A program made the translations under genes and the position numbers. Below the pieces are notes generated by a model. That model was not told where the DNA came from. It made no database searches and saw only the letters and a list, made by a program, of their open reading frames with translations. From Chitinophaga pinensis (lineage in GTDB: Bacteria > Bacteroidota > Bacteroidia > NS11-12g > UBA955): a stretch of DNA of 49,539 nucleotides. Location of the stretch: assembly GCA_945871905.1 (NCBI GenBank), contig CAMBXL010000015.1, positions 1-49,539 of the forward strand, in the 5' to 3' direction. Shown in pieces: positions 42,724-49,539 of the stretch. The stretch's first letter is position 1. Each line of letters starts with the position of its first letter.

Positions 42724-43737
42724 GTTTCCTTTACTGTAATGAACTCTACCGAGGTGTTTAAAGGCTAATTCTGTCGCTTCACGTCCTCTAGCAGTACGCA
42801 TTAAATAGCCTTCTTGAATCAAGAATGGTTCATAAACCTCTTCAATCGTTCCCGGTTCTTCACCTACAGCGGTGGCAATAGTATTTAATCCAACAGGTCC
42901 ACCTTTAAATTTGTCTATTATTGTGCTTAAAATGCGGTTGTCCATTTCATCCAAACCATTGTAATCCACATTTAGGGCATCAAGTGCTATTTTAGCAATA
43001 GTCATATCAATATTGCCACTTCCTTTTATCTGAGCAAAATCTCTTGTTCTTCTTAATAAAGCATTAGCAATACGAGGGGTTCCACGACTTCTTCTAGCAA
43101 TTTCGTAGGCTGCTTCATTAACGATAGGAATATTGATAATTCCCGAGGATCGGGTAATGATTTTTGCTAACAAATCGGTGTTATAATATTCCAAACGGTT
43201 GGTAATACCAAAACGGGCTCTCAGAGGAGAAGTTAACAATCCTGAGCGGGTGGTTGCTCCAACTAAAGTGAAAGGTGCCAAACTGATTTGAACACTTCGC
43301 GCACTTGGACCACTGTCCAGCATAATGTCGATTTTGTAATCCTCCATTGCAGAGTATAAATATTCTTCAACAACAGGGCTCAAACGGTGGATTTCATCAA
43401 TGAATAAAACATCGCCCTCTTCAAGGTTAGTTAACAATCCAGCCAAGTCGCCCGGTTTTTCTAAGACGGGTCCACTTGTAATTTTTATATTACTGTTTAA
43501 TTCATTCGCAATGATATTAGCTAAAGTTGTTTTTCCTAAACCAGGAGGGCCGTGTAATAAAACATGGTCCAAAGCTTCGCCCCTTTGAACGGCTGCTTTA
43601 ACAAATATTTTTAGGTTTTCTAAAATTTTATCTTGTCCAGCAAAATCATCAAAATTTGCTGGTCTCAATACCTTCTCAATGTCTTTGTCCGTTGAACTTA
43701 ATTGTTCAGAGTCTGGATTTAAATGCTCGTTTTTCAT
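42712..43737 (-). CDS. ruvB: Holliday junction branch migration helicase RuvB
   Basis: This 341-residue hexameric AAA+ motor drives branch migration with RuvA. It shows Walker [11 protein letters not shown] (about 65-74), Walker [10 protein letters not shown], the sensor/arginine region [18 protein letters not shown] and a C-terminal winged helix with [19 protein letters not shown]. All are intact and the length is normal. It is a single-gene unit here with a strong promoter at 43746-43776. ruvA and ruvC are not in the window. Confidence 0.97.
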   Translation of the reverse strand: MKNEHLNPDSEQLSSTDKDIEKVLRPANFDDFAGQDKILENLKIFVKAAVQRGEALDHVLLHGPPGLGKTTLANIIANELNSNIKITSGPVLEKPGDLAGLLTNLEEGDVLFIDEIHRLSPVVEEYLYSAMEDYKIDIMLDSGPSARSVQISLAPFTLVGATTRSGLLTSPLRARFGITNRLEYYNTDLLAKIITRSSGIINIPIVNEAAYEIARRSRGTPRIANALLRRTRDFAQIKGSGNIDMTIAKIALDALNVDYNGLDEMDNRILSTIIDKFKGGPVGLNTIATAVGEEPGTIEEVYEPFLIQEGYLMRTARGREATELAFKHLGRVHYSKGNSLF

Positions 43738-43745
43738 CCTTTACA

Positions 43746-43776
43746 CAAAGGTAGGGCATTGTTTAATCAATCCAAA
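43746..43776 (-). promoter_or_regulatory. ruvB promoter (-33 TTTG / -7 TACCTTTG)
   Basis: On the minus strand TTTG (43776-43773) and TACCTTTG (43753-43746) are 19 bp apart, the best full Bacteroidota promoter in the window. The -7 element ends 8 bp before the ruvB ATG, with GTAAAGG in between. Confidence 0.7.
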
Positions 43777-43916
43777 AATTGATATTCACATTTCATGTGG
43801 TTTTCTGTCTTTGTGTTGTGACATATTTTCACTCTTTCAAAGAGATAAAGCAACTTTTTGTCAATTTTTTGCTACTTAATAAATAATTTGTACGAAATTT
43901 GTTATTCTTTATAAAC

Positions 43917-45005
43917 ATGAAATTTTTAATTACTGCTACCTTTTTAATCCTTTCACAACTTGCTTTTGCTCAGGTTAACAACGCTATTGTTTTTGATAAA
44001 ATGATACATGATTTTGGAAATGTAAATGAAGAAAGTAATGAAGTGAGTTGCGTTTTTACTTTTAAAAATATTTCTGACCAACCTATTAAAATATTAAGAG
44101 TTGAAACCAGCTGTGGATGTACTACTCCACAATATTCTAAAGAGGAAATAAATCCGGGTGACAGTGGGATTATCAAAGCTGTGTATGGAACAAGAGGCAG
44201 ACCCAACAGTTTTAACAAGAATTTATATGTTCATTTTTCTAATTCAGCCACATTCCAAACCTTGGTTATCAAGGGAAATGTAATTCCTGCCGTAAATATT
44301 GCAAAAAAACCACAAGAGTATACAACCAATTATTCTAATTTGTCATTCAATTATTCTATTGCCTCTTTTCCCAAAATTACAAAATATCAAGTTCTCAATA
44401 CAACCATAAAAATATACAACTACAATGGTTATCCAATTAAGTTTTTAGGTGTAAAATCTATGCCTGATTATGTAACATTAGATTTACAAGACAGTCTTTT
44501 GGATGTAGATGATTCTTTGATAGTTACAGTTACTTGTGACGGAAGTAAGGTTCAGAAAATTGGAGATAATTATGAGCAAATTTCTTTGTTGACTGATGAT
44601 GAAGGAAGTGAGGTAAAAAATATTTATGTTCATACCAATTTAAGACAAGATTTTTCAAAGCTTTCTGGGAAAGAACTCGCCAAAGCACCTGTTCTTCATA
44701 TTGATAAAACTTTGCCTTTGGATTATGGTCGAAAAACTGCAGGGGCAAGGTTTAAAGACGTTATTGTGATATCAAATAAAGGTAAATCGGATCTTAATTT
44801 AATGAAAATTATTCCTAGTTGTTCTTGTATTACCTACTCAATTGCGAAACAGAGTTTAAAACCAGGAGAGTCAGTAAAGATGTTTATAAATATCGATACA
44901 GTGAACCAATCTATCGCTTTGCACAACAAATATTTGACTATCATTAGTAATGACCCAATAAAACCAGAAATGAGTATTAAAATGGTAATGGATATAACCC
45001 GATAA
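43917..45005 (+). CDS. secreted DUF1573-family protein
   Basis: This 362-residue protein has a signal peptide (MKFLITATFLILSQLAFAQ) and at least two DUF1573 immunoglobulin-like domains. Each has the family's paired-cysteine strand: VETSCGCTTPQYSKEEI near residues 62-78 and IIPSCSCITYS near 300-310. The function of DUF1573 is unknown. It is abundant in Bacteroidota periplasmic proteins. The frame is open from a TTG at 43899, but the ATG at 43917 gives the proper signal peptide. The htrA protease gene follows after 5 bp, which suggests a shared envelope-stress transcript. Confidence 0.85.
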   Translation: MKFLITATFLILSQLAFAQVNNAIVFDKMIHDFGNVNEESNEVSCVFTFKNISDQPIKILRVETSCGCTTPQYSKEEINPGDSGIIKAVYGTRGRPNSFNKNLYVHFSNSATFQTLVIKGNVIPAVNIAKKPQEYTTNYSNLSFNYSIASFPKITKYQVLNTTIKIYNYNGYPIKFLGVKSMPDYVTLDLQDSLLDVDDSLIVTVTCDGSKVQKIGDNYEQISLLTDDEGSEVKNIYVHTNLRQDFSKLSGKELAKAPVLHIDKTLPLDYGRKTAGARFKDVIVISNKGKSDLNLMKIIPSCSCITYSIAKQSLKPGESVKMFINIDTVNQSIALHNKYLTIISNDPIKPEMSIKMVMDITR

Positions 45006-45010
45006 AATAT

Positions 45011-46438
45011 ATGATTAAAAAATTAGTATTGAATAGTTTATTGTCCCTTTTATTCGGCGTTTTAGGAGCGGTATTATTTCAACAATTCAGTTCTAAAGCC
45101 TACGAAAATGCAATCCCATTAGAGGACTTAAGAGCAACGTTAGTTAACTACAATGGCAATGCAACAGAACAAAGCTTAAATTTTGTATTAGCATCCAAAG
45201 TAAGCACACCAAGTGTTGTCTTTATTAAAACGACGGCAATGGTAAGGCAACGTAATCCGTTTGGTTTTTTCTTTGATGGATGGGATCCCTTTGGAAGTAT
45301 AGGTCAGGTTAGCAATACCGGAAGTGGTGTTATCGTGAGAAAAGATGGCTATATAGTTACAAATTTACATGTTATTAAAGACGCTGAAACCATTGAGGTA
45401 GTTCTCAATAATAAGAAAAAAACATACAAAGCAACTTTAATTGGTACCGACCCATCTACAGATTTGGCTCTGCTAAAAATAGATGCTGAATCACTGCCCG
45501 CTATTGCTATTGCCGATTCTGATGTATTAGAAATTGGAGAATGGGTGGTTGCGGTTGGTAATCCATTTAATCTTACATCTACTGTTACTGCAGGAATTGT
45601 AAGTGCCAAAGGAAGAAATATTAATGTAGTTAACAATCAATTTCCAATAGAATCTTTTATTCAAACAGATGCTGCCATTAATCCGGGAAATAGCGGTGGT
45701 GCACTTGTTAATTTGAATGGTGAGTTGGTTGGGATAAATACAGCGATTTTTAGTAAAACAGGAAGTTATACCGGTTATGGTTTTGCAATTCCTGCCAACA
45801 TTGTGTCTAAATCTGTCAAAGATTTAATCGATTTTGGGGAAATTCAACGTGGATACCATGGAATGGAAATTGACGAAATTACAGAGAGTAGCGAAAGGAT
45901 AAACAAAACAACAAATGGGGCTCTTGTTGTAAAAGTTTACCCTGATGGACCTGCAAGTAAGGCGGGTTTGCTAAAAGATGATATTATTGTCAAAATTCAG
46001 AATAAAACCATTTCAGGAAAGTCTTCTTTTGATGAGAATATGTCCTATTACAGGCCGGGAGATAAGCTCAAAATTAATGTGATAAGAAATGGTTCTGAAA
46101 AAGAGTTAACCTTAACTTTAACCAATTTAGATGGAGAAACTTCTGTTAGAAAACGACATGTTGTAAGTTCCAGTAAATTAGGGGCAAGTTTCGAAGCTTT
46201 GTCAAAAGTTGAACTTCAGAAATACAGAATCCAAAATGGGGTAAAAGTTACCCAAGTAAAAGGAGGATTGATAGGTAGTATGAACATTGAGGATGGTTTT
46301 ATTTTCGTAAAATACAATGGTCAGCCTTGTGTTAACCCAGAAGATTTGGTAAAGCATTTGGAGAATGCTGGCGGTAGAATGCAAATAGAAGGAGTGGGTT
46401 CTGACGGTGGAAGTCGAATCTACAATTTTTATTACTAA
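45011..46438 (+). CDS. htrA: periplasmic serine protease, HtrA/DegP family
   Basis: This 475-residue envelope protease and chaperone has an N-terminal hydrophobic anchor or signal (about 7-25). The trypsin-like domain has its triad H120 (TNLHVIKD), D151 (STDLALLK) and S228 (NPGNSGGAL). Two PDZ regions follow. The first, about 275-375, is clear in GPASKAGLLKDDIIVKI. The second is about 395-475. It degrades or refolds misfolded periplasmic proteins. It probably shares a transcript with the DUF1573 gene 5 bp upstream. Confidence 0.95.
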   Translation: MIKKLVLNSLLSLLFGVLGAVLFQQFSSKAYENAIPLEDLRATLVNYNGNATEQSLNFVLASKVSTPSVVFIKTTAMVRQRNPFGFFFDGWDPFGSIGQVSNTGSGVIVRKDGYIVTNLHVIKDAETIEVVLNNKKKTYKATLIGTDPSTDLALLKIDAESLPAIAIADSDVLEIGEWVVAVGNPFNLTSTVTAGIVSAKGRNINVVNNQFPIESFIQTDAAINPGNSGGALVNLNGELVGINTAIFSKTGSYTGYGFAIPANIVSKSVKDLIDFGEIQRGYHGMEIDEITESSERINKTTNGALVVKVYPDGPASKAGLLKDDIIVKIQNKTISGKSSFDENMSYYRPGDKLKINVIRNGSEKELTLTLTNLDGETSVRKRHVVSSSKLGASFEALSKVELQKYRIQNGVKVTQVKGGLIGSMNIEDGFIFVKYNGQPCVNPEDLVKHLENAGGRMQIEGVGSDGGSRIYNFYY

Positions 46439-46492
46439 ACAATTAATCCCTAAAACTTACAACTTGGCTCAATTGCCAGACTTAGGTTTTAT

Positions 46493-46858
46493 TTAAAATT
46501 TAGGAAAAAAAGCATCAATAATATGATGTACTTCCTCTTGTTTTTTATTGCTAATGATACTGATTATGTCATACCGAATCTCAACATCACTTAGTTTTTT
46601 TACATAACAATAGTAATCTGCAATTTTGGCCAAACTTTTTTGTTGAGTTGGACTCACAAATTTTTCTGGATACCCAAAAAAACTACTCGTCCTTGTTTTA
46701 ACTTCTATAAAAACCAATAGAGAGCCTATTTTAGAGATTATATCAACCTCGTTTTTTCCTGAACGCCAATTGCGCTCAAGAATAGCATAGCCATTTTTAA
46801 TTAAAAAAGCACAAGCAATATCTTCCCCATTTTTGCCCGTAATATTGTGTTGGGCCAT
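46493..46858 (-). CDS. YraN / UPF0102 family nuclease-fold protein
   Basis: This 121-residue protein has the small PD-(D/E)XK nuclease fold of the UPF0102 family. Marks are the N-terminal GKNGEDIACAFLIKNGY, the central EVDIISKIGSLLVFIEVKTRTS carrying the E-D-ExK catalytic pattern, and a C-terminal region of typical length. The cellular role of the family is not settled. It follows ftsZ after 7 bp on the same strand and ends at a 54-bp convergent gap with htrA. Confidence 0.9.
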   Translation of the reverse strand: MAQHNITGKNGEDIACAFLIKNGYAILERNWRSGKNEVDIISKIGSLLVFIEVKTRTSSFFGYPEKFVSPTQQKSLAKIADYYCYVKKLSDVEIRYDIISIISNKKQEEVHHIIDAFFPKF

Positions 46859-46865
46859 AGTCCTA

Positions 46866-48215
46866 CTAGTCTACGTTATTGTGAAGATATTTGTTGCCAC
46901 CTTCTTTAAATCTAGGGTTTTTGTTGTCTTTTTCTTCCTCAAGAAACACGTTTGATATGTCCCCATCTTTTGGAAGCTCTTCAAAAATAACTTGATGACG
47001 TAAATAAGCAGGAGTATTTAAATCGTTGTTGTTAATAGGTTTATGCTCAGTAGGAAACCCTCTTTCAAACGTTGAATTTGTGTTGGTTCTAAAATCGAAT
47101 TCAATCGGTTTGCTCACCTCTTTTTGAACTGGTTTTTCTAAATTAGTAAAGTCTATTTCTATTACACCCAATTCTTCATCGTCTATGATTTCCTCAATTT
47201 TTGTCTCAGTTTTAAAAACATTTAAATTTTCTAAATGAACAATGTTTCTGTTTTTTTCAAAACTAGTCGCAACTACAGTAACAGACAACTCATCTCCTAA
47301 GCCTTCACTTTTTGTTAATCCATATTTTAAGTTAGCATTTTTACCTGCCTCTTGTTGTAAGAATTCACAAATAGCTGAAATTTCATTGGTATATGGTTCT
47401 TCATTACCGAAACAGATATTCAATAAAATATGCTCTGCCCCTTCTATGCTATTATCGTCGAGAAGTGGTGAGTCTAAAGCCATTTGTGCGGCGTTTAATG
47501 CGCGATTATCCCCTGTAGATAAGCCTGTTCCCATAATTGCTCTACCACTGTTCTCTAAAGCGGTTTTAACATCTCTGAAATCTACATTCATATAACCTTC
47601 TACTGTTATAATTTCTGCAATACCTTTTACTGCAGTGCATAAAATATCGTCAGCTTTGCTTAATGATTCTCTGATTCTTAGATTAGAATACATTTGAATA
47701 ATTCTCTCGTTATTAATAACCAAAAGAGCGTCCACATGCGGTTTTAATTCTTCAATCCCTTTTTCGGCTTTGTCTGATTTAGCTGGACCTTCATTTTTGA
47801 ATGGTTTGGTCACAATGCCGATAGTAAGAATGCCCATTTGTTTTGCTTTTTGAGCAATAACGGGAGCTGCACCTGTTCCCGTTCCACCTCCCATTCCTGC
47901 TGTTATAAACAACATTTTAGTGTTATGCTTAAGTGCCTCTTCTATGTGATTAATGCTTTCTAATGCACATCTTTTGCCAAATTCAGGGTCTCCACCTGCA
48001 CCTAAGCCTTCTGTTAAGCTACTGCCTAACTGAATTTTATTTTTTATTGGGCTTTTTTCAAGATGCTGAGCATCTGTATTGCATAAAAAGAAATCTACCC
48101 CTATAATGCCTCTGTCATGCATGTAGTTTACAGCATTACTGCCACCACCGCCAACTCCCATTACTTTTATAATAGAGGATTGTTCTTTTGGTAATTCTAC
48201 TTTAAAATAACTCAT
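46866..48215 (-). CDS. ftsZ: cell division GTPase FtsZ
   Basis: This 449-residue tubulin homologue forms the division ring. It shows GVGGGGSNAVNYM (N-terminal), the GTP-binding GGGTGTGAAPVIAQ (about 109-122) and the NNERII and DFRDVKT catalytic-loop region. The C-terminal linker contains the partner-binding peptide NTPAYLRHQV (about 397-406), then some 40 more residues ending KYLHNNVD. This double tail is usual in Bacteroidota, whereas in proteobacteria the peptide is at the very end. It lies 9 bp after ftsA. Confidence 0.97.
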   Translation of the reverse strand: MSYFKVELPKEQSSIIKVMGVGGGGSNAVNYMHDRGIIGVDFFLCNTDAQHLEKSPIKNKIQLGSSLTEGLGAGGDPEFGKRCALESINHIEEALKHNTKMLFITAGMGGGTGTGAAPVIAQKAKQMGILTIGIVTKPFKNEGPAKSDKAEKGIEELKPHVDALLVINNERIIQMYSNLRIRESLSKADDILCTAVKGIAEIITVEGYMNVDFRDVKTALENSGRAIMGTGLSTGDNRALNAAQMALDSPLLDDNSIEGAEHILLNICFGNEEPYTNEISAICEFLQQEAGKNANLKYGLTKSEGLGDELSVTVVATSFEKNRNIVHLENLNVFKTETKIEEIIDDEELGVIEIDFTNLEKPVQKEVSKPIEFDFRTNTNSTFERGFPTEHKPINNNDLNTPAYLRHQVIFEELPKDGDISNVFLEEEKDNKNPRFKEGGNKYLHNNVD

Positions 48216-48224
48216 AATTTTTTA

Positions 48225-49532
48225 TTATTTGCTGTAATCTTCCGTGTCACTGTCATCTTTTATCCACTGTTTAAAACTTCCTATAAATCCAAAAAGTTTA
48301 TTTTTGCCTTCTATGCTCGTTACTTTTACAGGTTTTGTCTTGTTTTCTGGTTTTATAAGGTTTATGTCTAAGTCTTTAAATCCTTTTAATACTAGGCCAA
48401 TACAAGTGGCATACATTGGGCTTTTAACTTCTTCTACTAAGCCTTTTCCCAAGTGTGGGTCAGGTAAGCCAATTTTTACTTCACAACCTAAAACATAAGA
48501 AGCCAAATTGCTCAAATCTTTTAACTGTGCGCCACCACCTGTTAAAACAACCCCTAAGTTAAGCTTGTTTTGATAGCCAGAAAGTTTAATCTCCTCGTTA
48601 ACCATCTCCAATATCTCTTTCATTCTTGCGTGGATAACATGAGCTAAGTTGCGTTCAACTATTTCCTTCGGTTTTCTATCGCCAATACCCTTAACTGAAA
48701 TAACAGTATTGGTTCTAGCTCCTTGTGGTGTGGCATGTCCGTGTTTTACTTTAACCAATTCCGCTTGTTTTTCAATGATTTTGAAAGCATCAACGATGTC
48801 TGCGGTAATAATTTCGCCACCATATGGGATAACTGCGGTGTGTCTAATTTTGCCATCGTGAAAAATAGCTATATCGGTAGTACCACCACCAATGTCAATA
48901 ATGGCAATTCCACTGTTGATTTCTTCTTCAGATAAAACAGCATGTGCAGAGGCAATAGGTTCAACAATAACGTCATTTGCTATTAATCCAGCATTTTCTA
49001 CACATTTTACTATGGTTTTAGCTGCACTTACTCTCCCTGTTACAATGTGGTATTTGCATTCAAGTTTAGTGCCCTGCATTCCAATAGGTTCCTTGGTCGG
49101 AAAACGATCGTCTATATTGTATTCCTGAGGAAGTGCATGCAATATTTTTGAACCTGCATCTACTACAATTCTAAATTGTTCTTTATTCATGTCTTCCAAT
49201 TCTTTGGCGGTAATTTCAGATTCTGAATTTTCTCTGATTTTGACCCCATTTTGTTGGAAACTTCGGATATGTTCTCCAGCTATACCAACATGAACAGCAT
49301 TAATCTGAACATTGGAAATGCTTGAAGCTTTGGCTACCGCATGTCTTATTGCTTCTACCGTTTTGGTGATATTGGTGACTTCTCCTCTCATAACTCCGCC
49401 TAATGATGGATGTGAACCAACACCCAATATGTTGATTTTGCCATATTCATTCATTTGACCCACTATGGCACACACTTTTGTTGTGCCAATATCTAATCCT
49501 ACTATTAAACTATTTAAATTATTTTCTGACAT
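48225..49532 (-). CDS. ftsA: cell division protein FtsA
   Basis: This 435-residue actin-like ATPase tethers FtsZ to the membrane. It shows VGLDIGTTKVCAIVGQ (phosphate 1), IIDIGGGTTDIAIF (phosphate 2), VVLTGGGAQLKDL (adenosine) and the SHS2 insert (about 85-165). The C-terminal amphipathic helix is NKLFGFIGSFKQWIKDD (about 410-426). It is complete and starts seven bases before the window's right end. The preceding division gene (often ftsQ) is expected outside. Confidence 0.97.
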   Translation of the reverse strand: MSENNLNSLIVGLDIGTTKVCAIVGQMNEYGKINILGVGSHPSLGGVMRGEVTNITKTVEAIRHAVAKASSISNVQINAVHVGIAGEHIRSFQQNGVKIRENSESEITAKELEDMNKEQFRIVVDAGSKILHALPQEYNIDDRFPTKEPIGMQGTKLECKYHIVTGRVSAAKTIVKCVENAGLIANDVIVEPIASAHAVLSEEEINSGIAIIDIGGGTTDIAIFHDGKIRHTAVIPYGGEIITADIVDAFKIIEKQAELVKVKHGHATPQGARTNTVISVKGIGDRKPKEIVERNLAHVIHARMKEILEMVNEEIKLSGYQNKLNLGVVLTGGGAQLKDLSNLASYVLGCEVKIGLPDPHLGKGLVEEVKSPMYATCIGLVLKGFKDLDINLIKPENKTKPVKVTSIEGKNKLFGFIGSFKQWIKDDSDTEDYSK

Positions 49533-49539
49533 GTTTTTC

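Noticed and set aside
46866-47030. Extra 40-residue tail of FtsZ as a novelty
   Set aside because: An internal partner-binding peptide followed by a tail ending in LHNNVD or similar is common in Bacteroidota FtsZ.
47242-47595. Open frame of 117 codons antisense to ftsZ
   Set aside because: It lies wholly within the conserved FtsZ core and has no features of its own.
1-49539. CRISPR array, tRNA or rRNA genes, insertion sequence or prophage
   Set aside because: I read all gaps on both strands and found no spaced repeats, cloverleaf, transposase or phage structural gene.

Overview
The window is about 49.5 kb of AT-rich DNA from a Gram-negative bacterium of the phylum Bacteroidota. Four lines of evidence support this: (i) two secreted proteins end in type IX secretion (T9SS) type A sorting domains (5769-7031, 27344-30250); (ii) promoters carry the Bacteroidota -7 element TAnnTTTG and genes lack clear Shine-Dalgarno sequences; (iii) the families are typical of the phylum (HmuY-like proteins, DUF1573, type III glutamine synthetase, FtsZ ending in LHNNVD); (iv) the palindrome TCCCGATAGCTATCGGGA is common in these genomes. 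The class cannot be fixed from the sequence alone. I see no rRNA, tRNA, CRISPR array, insertion sequence or prophage, and no gene-free stretch longer than 300 bases.

Layout. 1-3.5 kb: a leftward proton-translocating transhydrogenase operon (pntAA, pntAB; pntB presumably lies to the left) with a MntA/HepT toxin-antitoxin pair between the two subunit genes, and a divergent alanine dehydrogenase. 3.5-10.1 kb: a small cytochrome b5-like protein, then a sensor kinase/response regulator pair, a perfect 11-bp tandem repeat resembling a Pho box, and a three-gene HmuY-like / TonB receptor / HmuY-like operon that looks like a heme or other nutrient uptake system. 10.2-17.9 kb: a tightly packed rightward operon of NrnA, a two-domain FKBP lipoprotein, RmlB, RmlA, a Wza-like lipoprotein, a Wzc-like tyrosine kinase and a CpsB-like PHP phosphatase, i.e. 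polysaccharide export and its phosphorylation switch. 17.9-22.4 kb: a leftward TolC/HlyD/ABC tripartite exporter whose ATPase domain is degenerate outside Walker A. 22.5-30.3 kb: a GT-C-like membrane protein, a UvrD-type helicase fused to an Fe-S nuclease, a small secreted protein and a large T9SS Asp-box (BNR) propeller protein. 30.4-37.5 kb: ftsK, lolA, trhO, and on the other strand tspO and type III glutamine synthetase. 37.6-42.7 kb: a Fic-fold protein that has lost its catalytic motif, an MsbA-like flippase, an outer-membrane barrel candidate and the Kdo transferase WaaA. 42.7-49.5 kb: ruvB, a DUF1573 protein with HtrA, and the division genes ftsA-ftsZ with yraN.

Most of the window is core and envelope biology. 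The parts most worth a second look are the toxin-antitoxin pair inside the pnt operon, the response regulator / Pho-box-like repeat / HmuY operon arrangement, the pseudo-Fic protein, the degenerate ABC exporter, and a terminator hairpin whose loop is itself a perfect promoter element in front of tspO.
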